A DNA stretch of 6,632 nucleotides from Porticoccaceae bacterium (GCA_030741175.1 JASLVT010000075.1:1-6632), one strand, 5' to 3'. Positions 1-5,644 are shown, counted from the first letter of the stretch. Numbers and translations: made by a program. Notes: generated from the sequence alone by a model not told the origin.

Positions 1-120
1 GATAACCTTGGGGTTTTCGTAGTGGATCATTCCACAATTGCTACACACATGGCGTTCGCGGTTGTCCCCTTGGGGTATTTGTTTGGTTACGGCATGACCG
101 CAGTGAGAACAAAAATTCAT
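1..120 (-). CDS. Nudix hydrolase with N-terminal zinc ribbon (partial, N-terminus only)
   Basis: Only the first 40 residues lie in the window; the gene starts at the ATG complementary to 118-120 and continues past the left edge. The fragment begins [11 protein letters not shown] and carries two knuckles, C4-x2-C7 and C26-x2-C29, followed by a [10 protein letters not shown] stretch. This is the zinc-ribbon head of the Nudix family that includes Arabidopsis NUDX23, an FAD pyrophosphatase. In that family the ribbon is followed by a catalytic Nudix box, which would lie outside this window. A nucleotide-sugar or dinucleotide pyrophosphatase role is inferred from the family. There is no strong Shine-Dalgarno before the ATG. 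The gene is divergent from the CoA-type Nudix gene at 162 and shares a 41-bp promoter region with it. The two Nudix proteins belong to different subfamilies. Confidence 0.85.
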   Translation of the reverse strand, partial: MNFCSHCGHAVTKQIPQGDNRERHVCSNCGMIHYENPKVI

Positions 121-147
121 GAAAATCTCAGAAAATTAACAGACATG

Positions 148-155
148 AGTATAAT
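148..155. promoter_or_regulatory. Overlapping divergent -10 elements (putative bidirectional promoter)
   Basis: The plus strand has a perfect TATAAT at 150-155. The minus strand has TATACT reading from 153 to 148, so the two hexamers share four base pairs. The plus -10 would start transcription near 162, exactly at the ATG of the CoA-type Nudix gene. The minus -10 would start it near 141, giving a leader of about 21 nt for the zinc-ribbon Nudix gene. No good -35 is seen for the plus direction. The minus strand has another possible pair, TTGTGC (161-156) and TAATTT with a 17-nt spacer. Promoter activity is inferred from sequence only. Confidence 0.5.
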
Positions 156-161
156 GCACAA

Positions 162-788
162 ATGCTCGAAACCATCACAAAACAGTTAAATAAATTTCCT
201 CTGACCAAGACCCAGCCAAACCCTGACAAAGGTAGTGCTTCTGCCGCTGTATTAGTCGCATTGCATGGCGACGCTGCTGATCCTCAGATTGTCTTAACGC
301 AGCGTGCAAATCATCTTAATAATCATGCAGGAGAGGTGGCATTTCCGGGCGGCATGTGGGACCCGACCGATAACCACTTATTAGATACCGCTTTAAGGGA
401 GGCGATGGAAGAGGTTGGTCTAAACCCACGGATAGTGCGCGCCATAGCAACATTACCCATGGCATCGCCCAAGCGGCGCAATCTTATGGTGACACCCTTT
501 GTAGGTCTTGTGGAGGGGCCATTGCAATTAGTCGCAGATCCCAATGAAATTGGCGCGATATTTGATCTGCCGGTAAGCCAGTTGCTGGATATTGATCACT
601 ACCAGTATTTTGAAATTAAAAATAAAGGAGAGGTGTTCCAGTTTCCCTATCTTGCCTACAAAGGCTACAAGGTTTGGGGCTTCACTCTTAAAGTGTTAGT
701 GGATATGGTAAACCACACCTTAGACGCGGGTATTGAATTGACATATCCGTCCGAAAAACGAATAGATGAGCTACGACATCGGGGGTAA
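162..788 (+). CDS. CoA pyrophosphatase-type Nudix hydrolase (NudL-like)
   Basis: This 208-residue cytosolic Nudix protein probably hydrolyses CoA or its derivatives to 3',5'-ADP and 4'-phosphopantetheine, which is the activity known for the NudL/PCD1/NUDT7 branch. The branch signature is visible at residues 45-64 (L-T-Q-R then [10 protein letters not shown]). The Nudix box follows, with R79-E80-x2-E83-E84-x-G86 as the metal-binding core. The first Glu of the textbook box is Asn71 here; E. coli NudL also lacks it as I recall the sequence, so this looks like a family trait rather than damage. Length fits the family (E. coli about 190). The start at 162 is the first ATG in frame; the ATGs at 145 and 154 are in another frame. 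No Shine-Dalgarno precedes it, and a TATAAT ends six bases upstream, so the message may be leaderless. It is the first gene of a three-gene operon, with only 2 nt before the next gene. The substrate is inferred. Confidence 0.88.
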   Translation: MLETITKQLNKFPLTKTQPNPDKGSASAAVLVALHGDAADPQIVLTQRANHLNNHAGEVAFPGGMWDPTDNHLLDTALREAMEEVGLNPRIVRAIATLPMASPKRRNLMVTPFVGLVEGPLQLVADPNEIGAIFDLPVSQLLDIDHYQYFEIKNKGEVFQFPYLAYKGYKVWGFTLKVLVDMVNHTLDAGIELTYPSEKRIDELRHRG

Positions 789-790
789 CA

Positions 791-1315
791 ATGATATACC
801 GAATTGGAGATGATATACCGCAGATACATGAGTCGGTATTTATAGCGGATAGTGCTGATGTAATGGGCAAGGTAGTGCTAAAGCAGGGCGCTAGCGTTTG
901 GTTTAATGCGGTGATTCGCGGTGATTGCGATGTAATCGAAGTGGGTGAACGTAGCAATATACAGGATGGGGCTGTTTTACATTGTGATCCGGGTCAGCCA
1001 CTGATTATTGGCGATGATGTTACCGTCGGCCACAACGCAATGATCCATTGTCGAGAGGTTGGTGATCGCACTTTAGTTGGAATCAACGCGGTAATTCTCG
1101 ATGGCGCTAAAGTTGGCGCCGACTGCATTATTGGCGCCAATGCGCTGGTCAAAGCGGGAGCAGTGATTCCTGATGGCTCTCTTGTTGTAGGCTCACCAGG
1201 GAAAGTTGTGCGTGAAAACGATGAGCAAGCGAAACAATTCTTGTTGGGCTCTGCGGCACATTATGTGCAAAAAGGGCAAAAGATGAGGACTGATTTAGTT
1301 GAGGTAGAGCGTTGA
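791..1315 (+). CDS. Gamma-class carbonic anhydrase family protein (YrdA/PaaY-like)
   Basis: This 174-residue protein is a left-handed beta-helix of hexapeptide repeats, seen as successive [I/V/L]-G-x4 turns from about residue 25 to 135. The three zinc or iron ligands of the gamma carbonic anhydrase family are present as His64, His81 and His86, at trimer interfaces in known structures. Arg43, Asp45 and Gln58 match conserved active-site positions of the archaeal enzyme Cam. The acidic loop that carries the proton-shuttle Glu in Cam is absent, as in YrdA-type bacterial members, whose carbonic anhydrase activity is often low or undetected. The start ATG at 791 follows GGGGG (781-785) at 5 nt, and that motif lies over the end of the upstream Nudix gene, so the two are probably translationally coupled. 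A C-terminal helix (about 142-170) is typical. The true substrate is uncertain; CO2 hydration or thioesterase activity (as in PaaY) are both possible. Confidence 0.9.
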   Translation: MIYRIGDDIPQIHESVFIADSADVMGKVVLKQGASVWFNAVIRGDCDVIEVGERSNIQDGAVLHCDPGQPLIIGDDVTVGHNAMIHCREVGDRTLVGINAVILDGAKVGADCIIGANALVKAGAVIPDGSLVVGSPGKVVRENDEQAKQFLLGSAAHYVQKGQKMRTDLVEVER

Positions 1316-1497
1316 TGTCAGAGCTAGCTATTTCCTCTCCCTGCACATCGATTTGCAAGCTCAATGAGGAGGATATTTGCATCGGTTGCTACCGAACCGC
1401 CGATGAGATTCGCGACTGGAGTTACCTCGATAATGAGCAGCGGCTCGACATTTTGCTACTCTGTGGTGAGCGCAATCTTAAAATCAATCCAGTCTAA
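1315..1497 (+). CDS. DUF1289 family small Cys-rich protein
   Basis: This is a 60-residue protein of the DUF1289 family (YdhL-like in enterics). The hallmark is S-P-C-T-S-I-C-K-L near the N-terminus, then C-I-G-C-Y-R-T and D-E-I-R-D-W, giving four cysteines at 10, 14, 22 and 25 in a C-x3-C-x7-C-x2-C pattern suited to binding a metal or an Fe-S cluster. The metal is not established and the function is unknown. I chose the ATG at 1315, whose A is also the last base of the upstream TGA stop (TGATG overlap). A TTG three bases earlier would add one Met but has no advantage. GAGG at 1301-1304 is the likely ribosome site, inside the carbonic anhydrase gene. The overlap implies co-translation with it. 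DUF1289 genes often sit beside other small metabolic genes, so the context gives no firm role. Confidence 0.88.
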   Translation: MSELAISSPCTSICKLNEEDICIGCYRTADEIRDWSYLDNEQRLDILLLCGERNLKINPV

Positions 1498-1501
1498 TGC
1501 G

Positions 1502-2785
1502 TTATTCCTGAGGCTCTTCTGATAATTCTGGTTTAATGCAGACCACCGCAAATTGCTTGATCATGGTTTCATTGATCTGTTCGGTCTCGAACCTGTAGCC
1601 GCCTAGAGAAAAGCTGACGTTGCCATCCGGAATGCTTTCAAGTTGTTCGAGAGCGAGACCATTTAGGGTTTTTGGTCCGTCTGTCGGTAGTTGCCAGTTT
1701 GTCGCCTTGTTTATCTCTCTAATGGTAGCTGCGCCATGTATGATGTAAACGCCGTTATCTCTAGCGACGATTTCCTCTACATCGTCTGCGGTATTGGTGG
1801 TGAAATCACCGACGATTTCTTCGAGAATATCTTCAAGTGTGATGAGTCCCTGAACTTCGCCATACTCGTCGACTACCACGGCGAATTTTTGACGGGTCTT
1901 TTTAAAATTGAGCAATTGGTTAGTGAGTGTAGTGCTCTCAGGGATAAAATAGGGCGTTTCTGAGAAGCGTTTAATAGCACTATGAGTGACCTTCTCGGAG
2001 CGCAGCAGGCGGTTGGCTTTGCGTGCATGGAAAATCCCCACAATATTATTAATATCACCCTCGAAAAGCGGCTGTCGACTGTACTCAGAGGAGACAATGG
2101 TATCCATTAAATCATCTATGCTGTCCTCTAAGTTGAGTCCAGTGACTTCATTTCGCGGGATCATAATATCTTCGACAGTCACTGTTTCCAGATCAAGAAT
2201 CCCTTTGAGCATACCTTGGTTGCTATCAGAAATTTTGTGAGCAGAAATATCAACAAGTGATTTTAGTTCTTCCCTATCAAGGCCATCATCACGGTCCTTC
2301 GTTGGGTCAAAGCCAAGCATAGAAATTAATCCATTGGTTAGCTTGTTGACTAACCACACCAATGGTGACAGCAGTTGCAGTAGTGGCTTGAGAATATGGC
2401 TGGCTTTAAAGGCAAACCATTCTGGATTCTGCGCGGCAATGGTTTTTGGTGTGACCTCAGAAAATACTAGCACTGCAATGGTCAATGATGCAGTTGCTAC
2501 CCAGGGTGCGGCGGCCTCTCCAACGTAGATAATGGCGAGCATATTGGCAATGATCGCTGCTAGGATATTGACTGCATTGTTACCAATGAGTATCAGACCT
2601 ATCAAGCGGTCAGGCATTGCTAACAGCTTCGCGGCTCTGCGCGCTCCCGAGCTTTTTTTACGCTGATGGCGCAAACGATAGCGGTTGAGCGACATCATGC
2701 CGGTTTCGGAGCCGGAGAAAAACGCTGAGACAATAAGAAGAATAAATAATGCTGACCACAGCATTAGGGGATGGGAACCGTCCAA
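1502..2785 (-). CDS. corB: CorB/CNNM family transporter (DUF21 + CBS pair + CorC/HlyC domain)
   Basis: This 427-residue inner-membrane protein is the orthologue of E. coli YfjD (CorB). In order: an N-terminal DUF21 membrane domain (about 8-160) with S-G-S-E-T-G-M at 24-30, G-N-N-A-V-N-I at 68-74 and S-E-V-T-P-K-T-I at 109-116; a linker; a CBS pair (about 205-330) ending in V-V-V-D-E-Y-G and E-D-I-L-E-E-I-V-G-D; and a CorC/HlyC transporter-associated domain (about 345-420). The family moves Mg2+ (CNNM, archaeal CorB) and in Salmonella corB affects Mg2+/Co2+ efflux through CorA. CBS pairs in this family bind Mg-ATP. The start is TTG (complement of 2783-2785); it gives the same distance to the SGSE motif as in E. 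coli and has AGAGGT 9 nt upstream. The ATG seven codons later would cut into the first membrane helix region. The stop lies 4 bp from that of the convergent DUF1289 gene. Confidence 0.93.
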   Translation of the reverse strand: MDGSHPLMLWSALFILLIVSAFFSGSETGMMSLNRYRLRHQRKKSSGARRAAKLLAMPDRLIGLILIGNNAVNILAAIIANMLAIIYVGEAAAPWVATASLTIAVLVFSEVTPKTIAAQNPEWFAFKASHILKPLLQLLSPLVWLVNKLTNGLISMLGFDPTKDRDDGLDREELKSLVDISAHKISDSNQGMLKGILDLETVTVEDIMIPRNEVTGLNLEDSIDDLMDTIVSSEYSRQPLFEGDINNIVGIFHARKANRLLRSEKVTHSAIKRFSETPYFIPESTTLTNQLLNFKKTRQKFAVVVDEYGEVQGLITLEDILEEIVGDFTTNTADDVEEIVARDNGVYIIHGAATIREINKATNWQLPTDGPKTLNGLALEQLESIPDGNVSFSLGGYRFETEQINETMIKQFAVVCIKPELSEEPQE

Positions 2786-2794
2786 GAATTGTGG

Positions 2795-2800
2795 ACCTCT
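2795..2800 (-). promoter_or_regulatory. Shine-Dalgarno of corB (decides TTG start)
   Basis: On the minus strand AGAGGT lies 9 nt before the TTG at 2785. The ATG seven codons further in (2764) has no comparable purine tract at a proper distance. This supports the TTG start, which also matches the length of the E. coli protein. Confidence 0.6.
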
Positions 2801-2846
2801 GAAGTTACGGCCCGATATGTTGAATTAAATTAGATCTTTTGGCAAC

Positions 2847-2859
2847 TAGGTTTTACCTA
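2847..2859. repeat. Small perfect inverted repeat over the ypjD stop codon
   Basis: TAGGT-TTT-ACCTA is a 5-bp perfect inverted repeat with a 3-base loop; its right arm contains the ypjD stop codon. It could form a small hairpin between ypjD and corB in the mRNA. There is no following U tract, so it is not a convincing terminator. Confidence 0.3.
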
Positions 2860-3651
2860 AGATAAGACAAATTCTAAGACAAACTTACTGCCAATATATC
2901 CCAGCAAAATGGCGCTAAAACCGGCCCAGGTCCAGCGGATGGCTTTGATACCTCGCCAGCCACGGAAATGCCTACCCCATAGCAGGATACTGTAGACACC
3001 CCAGGCCGTAGTGCTGAAGACCACTTTATGCACGAGTTTTTGCGCGAAAAAGTCTTCGTAGAATAGGAACCCACTCAAAAGTGACAGAGTTAATAAAATT
3101 TGACCGGCCCATATCAGTTCAAATAACAGTGTTTCCATTGTTTGTAATGGTGGTAGCGCCCGCATCAGCTGATTTTGGTGCTTATGCTTAAGTTGCCAAT
3201 CTTGGTAGCCTACCAACAATGCCTGCAGAGCAGCGATAGCTAGCAGGCTATAGGCAACAACGGAGATCAAAACATGCGCTTGAATGTCGATGGACATAAA
3301 TAATACAGGTTTACTGCTCGAGCTTAACAGCGCAGTAAGCAGGCTTAATATGGCGATGGGAAATAAAAACAAATACAGGTTGTGGAGGGGCTTTTTTACC
3401 CCGCTTACACATACCACGCTGTTAATCACCAGAGCCAATAGAGCGGGCACTTTTAACAGACTCAGATCAAGGCCTCCGGCGACGAACAGAAGATTGATTA
3501 TCGCTATGCCATGTAGCCCGATGGCCGTGATTGCCGTGAGCTGTAGCACCCCATTTTTAAATAGGGGGTCGTGCCGCACTTGCGCCAGATGGTACACCCA
3601 TCCGACCAAGTAGACAGCGATTGCTACATATCCTAGTACTGACCCAATCAT
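2857..3651 (-). CDS. ypjD: YpjD/CorE family inner membrane protein (CcsA/CcmC-like domain)
   Basis: This 264-residue protein is strongly hydrophobic, with about eight membrane helices (roughly 4-24, 36-57, 66-84, 92-110, 125-148, 175-197, 210-226, 238-259). It matches E. coli YpjD (263 residues) in length and in landmarks: S-L-L-K-V at 64-68, a His126-led helix with Y-S-L-L-A-I-A-A-L-Q-A, P-P-L-Q-T-M-E at 167-173, and L-L-W-G-R-H at 223-228 followed by G-W-R-G. His126 and His208 are in places where CcsA/CcmC-type proteins hold haem ligands. The tryptophan-rich WWD loop of true cytochrome c assembly proteins is not seen, so annotation as a cytochrome assembly factor should be treated with care. 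In Salmonella the homologue has been called CorE and tied to cobalt/magnesium resistance. It precedes corB on the same strand with a 71-nt gap, suggesting one transcript, and is divergent from ffh. Confidence 0.9.
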   Translation of the reverse strand: MIGSVLGYVAIAVYLVGWVYHLAQVRHDPLFKNGVLQLTAITAIGLHGIAIINLLFVAGGLDLSLLKVPALLALVINSVVCVSGVKKPLHNLYLFLFPIAILSLLTALLSSSSKPVLFMSIDIQAHVLISVVAYSLLAIAALQALLVGYQDWQLKHKHQNQLMRALPPLQTMETLLFELIWAGQILLTLSLLSGFLFYEDFFAQKLVHKVVFSTTAWGVYSILLWGRHFRGWRGIKAIRWTWAGFSAILLGYIGSKFVLEFVLS

Positions 3652-3726
3652 CTTGTTTTATTTGCCTCTGTTGACCACAGAGTTTGGCATATTCAGTTCT
3701 CGGGGTGAAGTGCTAGGCAAAATTAT

Positions 3727-3735
3727 TGCTATAAT
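3727..3735 (+). promoter_or_regulatory. Extended -10 promoter element of ffh
   Basis: TGCTATAAT is a perfect extended -10 (TG, one base, TATAAT). Transcription would start near 3742, leaving a leader of about 34 nt before the Ffh ATG at 3776. No good -35 lies 16-18 bp upstream, which is common for extended -10 promoters. An in-frame ATG at 3734 overlaps the hexamer and so would not be in the transcript, arguing against that longer start. Confidence 0.6.
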
Positions 3736-3775
3736 GGCGGCTGAAACTAAATCACTGGATGCTATTTACATGGCT

Positions 3776-5158
3776 ATGTTTGAAAGTTTGACCGATCGCC
3801 TCTCCCAAAGCCTGAAAAAGATTTCAGGCAAAGCCAGCCTTAGTGAGAAGAATATTCAGGAGACGTTGCGTGAAGTGCGTATGGCGCTACTCGAGGCAGA
3901 TGTGGCCTTGCCTGTGGTTAAAGATTTTGTCGAGCAGGTCAAAGGGCGAGCCATAGGCACTGAGGTCAGTAGTAGCCTAAACCCCGGTCAACAGTTTTTA
4001 AAGATCGTTCAAGCTGAGTTAGAAGCTGTTATGGGGGATAAGAATGAATCCCTCAATCTGGCTGCGCAGCCTCCGGTGGTCATTTTGATGGCCGGCCTAC
4101 AGGGTGCAGGTAAAACCACGTCTGCAGCCAAACTGGCAAAGTATCTGAAAGAGCGGGAAAAGAAAAAAGTCATGCTGGTGTCGGCTGATGTCTATCGTCC
4201 CGCCGCAATTCAGCAGCTAAAAACCTTGGCAGCCGAGGTCAGCGCCGAGTTCTTTCCCAGTGAGTCCAGCGAAAAGCCTGTAGATATTGTCAATCGAGCG
4301 TTGTCAGCGGCCAAAACACAGTTTGTCGATGTGCTCATTGTTGATACGGCAGGTCGATTGGCAATTGACGATGAGATGATGGATGAGATCAAACAGGTTC
4401 ATGGCGTAGCAAAACCCATAGAAACTCTGTTCGTGATTGATGCCATGATTGGTCAGGATGCGGTTAATACTGCCAAGGCTTTTAATGAAGCCCTACCATT
4501 GACCGGTGTGATTCTTACCAAGGTAGACGGTGATGCTCGCGGTGGAGCGGCACTATCAGTGCGACATGTCACCGGAAAGCCAATCAAGTTCCTTGGTGTG
4601 GGTGAAAAAACCGAGGCGTTAGAGCCATTCCATCCCGAACGTATAGCCTCGCGTATCCTCGGTATGGGTGATGTGCTCAGCCTGATAGAAGAGGTTGAGC
4701 GCAAAGTTGATAAACAAAAAGCCGAGCGCTTGGCGAAGAAAGTCATTAAAGGCAAAGGTTTTGATCTTGAGGATTTACGTGAACAGCTACAGCAGATGAA
4801 AAGTATGGGCGGTGTGGCTGGCATGATGGATAAGTTACCCGGTATGGGCAATATGGCGCAAATGGCCCAGCAAAATGATGTCACCAGCCAATTTAGTCGC
4901 ATGGAATGCATTATTGACTCCATGACCCCAAAAGAGCGCGCCAATCCAGATATCCTCAATGGATCGCGCAAAAGACGGATCACAAATGGGTCAGGGACTA
5001 CAATTCAAGACCTAAACCGATTGCTTAAGCAGCACAAGCAAATGGGAAAAATGATGAAAAAAATGAAAGGCAAAGGTATGCAAAACATGATGCGAGGTAT
5101 GGGCGGCATGATGCCACCGGGTGGAGGATTGCCTCCAGGCGGGTTCCCCAAGCTCTAG
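3776..5158 (+). CDS. ffh: Signal recognition particle protein Ffh (SRP54 GTPase)
   Basis: Ffh binds 4.5S RNA and hydrophobic signal sequences on ribosomes and, with FtsY, delivers inner-membrane proteins co-translationally. The 460-residue product (E. coli 453) has an N domain (1-90, starting M-F-E-S-L-T-D-R-L), and a G domain with G-x-x-G-x-G-K-T-T at 107-115, D-V-Y-R-P-A-A at 138-144, D-T-A-G-R at 190-194, T-K-V-D-G-D-A-R-G-G at 248-257 and G-V-G-E-K at 274-278. A Met-rich M domain (about 295-445) carries the RNA-binding N-G-S-R-K-R-R-I (395-402) and the tail ends in Gly/Pro/Met repeats. The start at 3776 matches E. coli; the ATG two codons earlier (3770, adding Met-Ala) is an open alternative. 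Longer in-frame readings overlap the promoter. No clear Shine-Dalgarno is seen. It is divergent from ypjD and followed by a 214-bp gap, so it is probably transcribed separately from rpsP, possibly with read-through. Confidence 0.98.
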   Translation: MFESLTDRLSQSLKKISGKASLSEKNIQETLREVRMALLEADVALPVVKDFVEQVKGRAIGTEVSSSLNPGQQFLKIVQAELEAVMGDKNESLNLAAQPPVVILMAGLQGAGKTTSAAKLAKYLKEREKKKVMLVSADVYRPAAIQQLKTLAAEVSAEFFPSESSEKPVDIVNRALSAAKTQFVDVLIVDTAGRLAIDDEMMDEIKQVHGVAKPIETLFVIDAMIGQDAVNTAKAFNEALPLTGVILTKVDGDARGGAALSVRHVTGKPIKFLGVGEKTEALEPFHPERIASRILGMGDVLSLIEEVERKVDKQKAERLAKKVIKGKGFDLEDLREQLQQMKSMGGVAGMMDKLPGMGNMAQMAQQNDVTSQFSRMECIIDSMTPKERANPDILNGSRKRRITNGSGTTIQDLNRLLKQHKQMGKMMKKMKGKGMQNMMRGMGGMMPPGGGLPPGGFPKL

Positions 5159-5159
5159 G

Positions 5160-5181
5160 GCTCACTTTTAGTGCTTTATTT
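5160..5181 (+). terminator. Weak terminator-like hairpin after ffh
   Basis: Two bases past the ffh stop, CACT-TTT-AGTG forms a 4-bp stem that can gain one G-C pair by bulging two bases. It is followed by CTTTATTTAT, a broken U-rich run. The stem is short for an intrinsic terminator, so this is at best a leaky one. Confidence 0.25.
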
Positions 5182-5251
5182 ATGAATTTTGTCTGATTAA
5201 AAGACGAGTAAATAGCTGCAAAAGTAGTTTCCTTTCGATCCCTTTTGACGT

Positions 5252-5265
5252 AATATACCGCGCCT
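5252..5265 (+). promoter_or_regulatory. Possible rpsP operon promoter with GC-rich discriminator
   Basis: TAATATACC is followed directly by GCGCC. An AT-rich -10-like element with a GCGCC discriminator resembles stringently controlled rRNA and ribosomal-protein promoters. The matching -35 is poor (TTTCCT at 5229-5234, 17 nt away), and the nearby TTGACG at 5246-5251 is too close to serve. It would give a leader of about 110 nt before rpsP. Confidence 0.35.
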
Positions 5266-5308
5266 TTCGTGGGGGCTGCGCTATTATGTGGTTCCCGATA
5301 AAGTGAAA

Positions 5309-5330
5309 GCTGATAAAACAGTTAATTAGC
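5309..5330 (+). promoter_or_regulatory. rpsP leader stem-loop I
   Basis: GCTGAT (5309-5314) pairs with ATTAGC (5325-5330) across a 10-base A-rich loop, giving six pairs including one G-U. It ends one base before stem-loop II. It is read by eye as mRNA structure and has not been computed. Confidence 0.35.
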
Positions 5331-5331
5331 A

Positions 5332-5356
5332 TCAAGTCGGCGATTATCGCCCTTGA
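5332..5356 (+). promoter_or_regulatory. rpsP leader stem-loop II (bulged hairpin beside the ribosome site)
   Basis: TCAAG (5332-5336) pairs with CTTGA (5352-5356), and GGCGA (5339-5343) with TCGCC (5347-5351), around a TTA loop. A TC bulge at 5337-5338 lies on the 5' side. The ten pairs are all Watson-Crick. The hairpin ends 4 nt before the AGGA ribosome site of rpsP. A bulged helix here is the kind of structure ribosomal proteins use for feedback control, but no such role is shown. The inner GGCGAT-T-ATCGCC could also be a DNA operator. Confidence 0.5.
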
Positions 5357-5372
5357 ATACAGGATTTCATAA

Positions 5373-5624
5373 ATGGTAACAATTAGATTGGCTCGTGGCG
5401 GCGCTAAAAAACGCCCCTTCTACCACATCACAGTTTCCGATTCGCGCAAGGCGCGCGATGCTCGCTATATCGAGCGAATTGGCTTTTTCAACCCTGTTGC
5501 CCGCGGTGCTGAAGAGCGCCTGCGCGTCGATCTTGAGCGTGCCGCTTATTGGCAAGGTCAGGGTGCACAGGTGAGTGATAGAGTATCTGCGTTGCTTAAA
5601 GAGGCTGCCAAAGTAGCCGCTTAA
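5373..5624 (+). CDS. rpsP: 30S ribosomal protein S16
   Basis: This 83-residue protein (E. coli 82) is S16, which binds the 5' domain of 16S rRNA early in small-subunit assembly. The start reads [17 protein letters not shown], and the centre has [19 protein letters not shown], both hallmarks of the family. AGGA at 5361-5364 lies 8 nt before the ATG. Two in-frame TAA stops follow each other (5622-5627). It heads the classical rpsP-rimM-trmD-rplS operon. A 48-nt pair of stem-loops sits just upstream of its ribosome site and may control its translation. The 25-nt gap to rimM shows the two share a transcript. Confidence 0.98.
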   Translation: MVTIRLARGGAKKRPFYHITVSDSRKARDARYIERIGFFNPVARGAEERLRVDLERAAYWQGQGAQVSDRVSALLKEAAKVAA

Positions 5625-5639
5625 TAAAGTCTGCAGCCC

Positions 5640-5644
5640 GGGGG
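5640..5644 (+). promoter_or_regulatory. Shine-Dalgarno of rimM (decides TTG start)
   Basis: GGGGG lies 5 nt before the TTG at 5650. No ATG or GTG occurs in frame between the rpsP stop and the conserved V-V-V-G-R-I start of RimM, so TTG is the only reasonable start. Confidence 0.6.

Noticed and set aside
1115..1140. Two GGCGCC palindromes 18 bp apart, one within TTGGCGCCAA
   Set aside because: The 18-bp spacing equals one six-residue turn of the carbonic anhydrase beta-helix, so protein repetition explains it.
1312..1314. TTG as start of the DUF1289 gene
   Set aside because: The adjacent ATG at 1315 gives a normal start and a classical TGATG overlap.
1691..1963. A 90-codon plus-strand frame inside corB
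   Set aside because: It opposes the CBS and CorC domains; its protein-like look comes from the antisense of conserved acidic motifs.
2800..2846. A separate corB promoter in the ypjD-corB gap (TTGCCA on the minus strand)
   Set aside because: The best -10-like sequence is 20 bp away and poor, so co-transcription from ypjD is simpler.
3284..3613. A 109-codon plus-strand frame inside ypjD
   Set aside because: It is antisense to membrane helices of ypjD and has no recognisable features.
4453..4983. A 176-codon open frame on the minus strand inside ffh
   Set aside because: It is fully antisense to the ffh G and M domains, has a Ser/Arg/Pro/Ile-rich composition typical of a reversed reading, and shows no recognisable domain or ribosome site.
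5114..5137. GC-rich hairpins (CCAC/GTGG and TGGAGG/CCTCCA) at the 3' end of ffh, considered as a terminator
   Set aside because: They come from Pro and Gly codons in the Ffh tail, compete with each other, and have no U tract behind them.
5246..5251. TTGACG as a -35 for rpsP
   Set aside because: No -10-like hexamer lies 16-18 bp downstream; the nearby TATACC is only 3 bp away.
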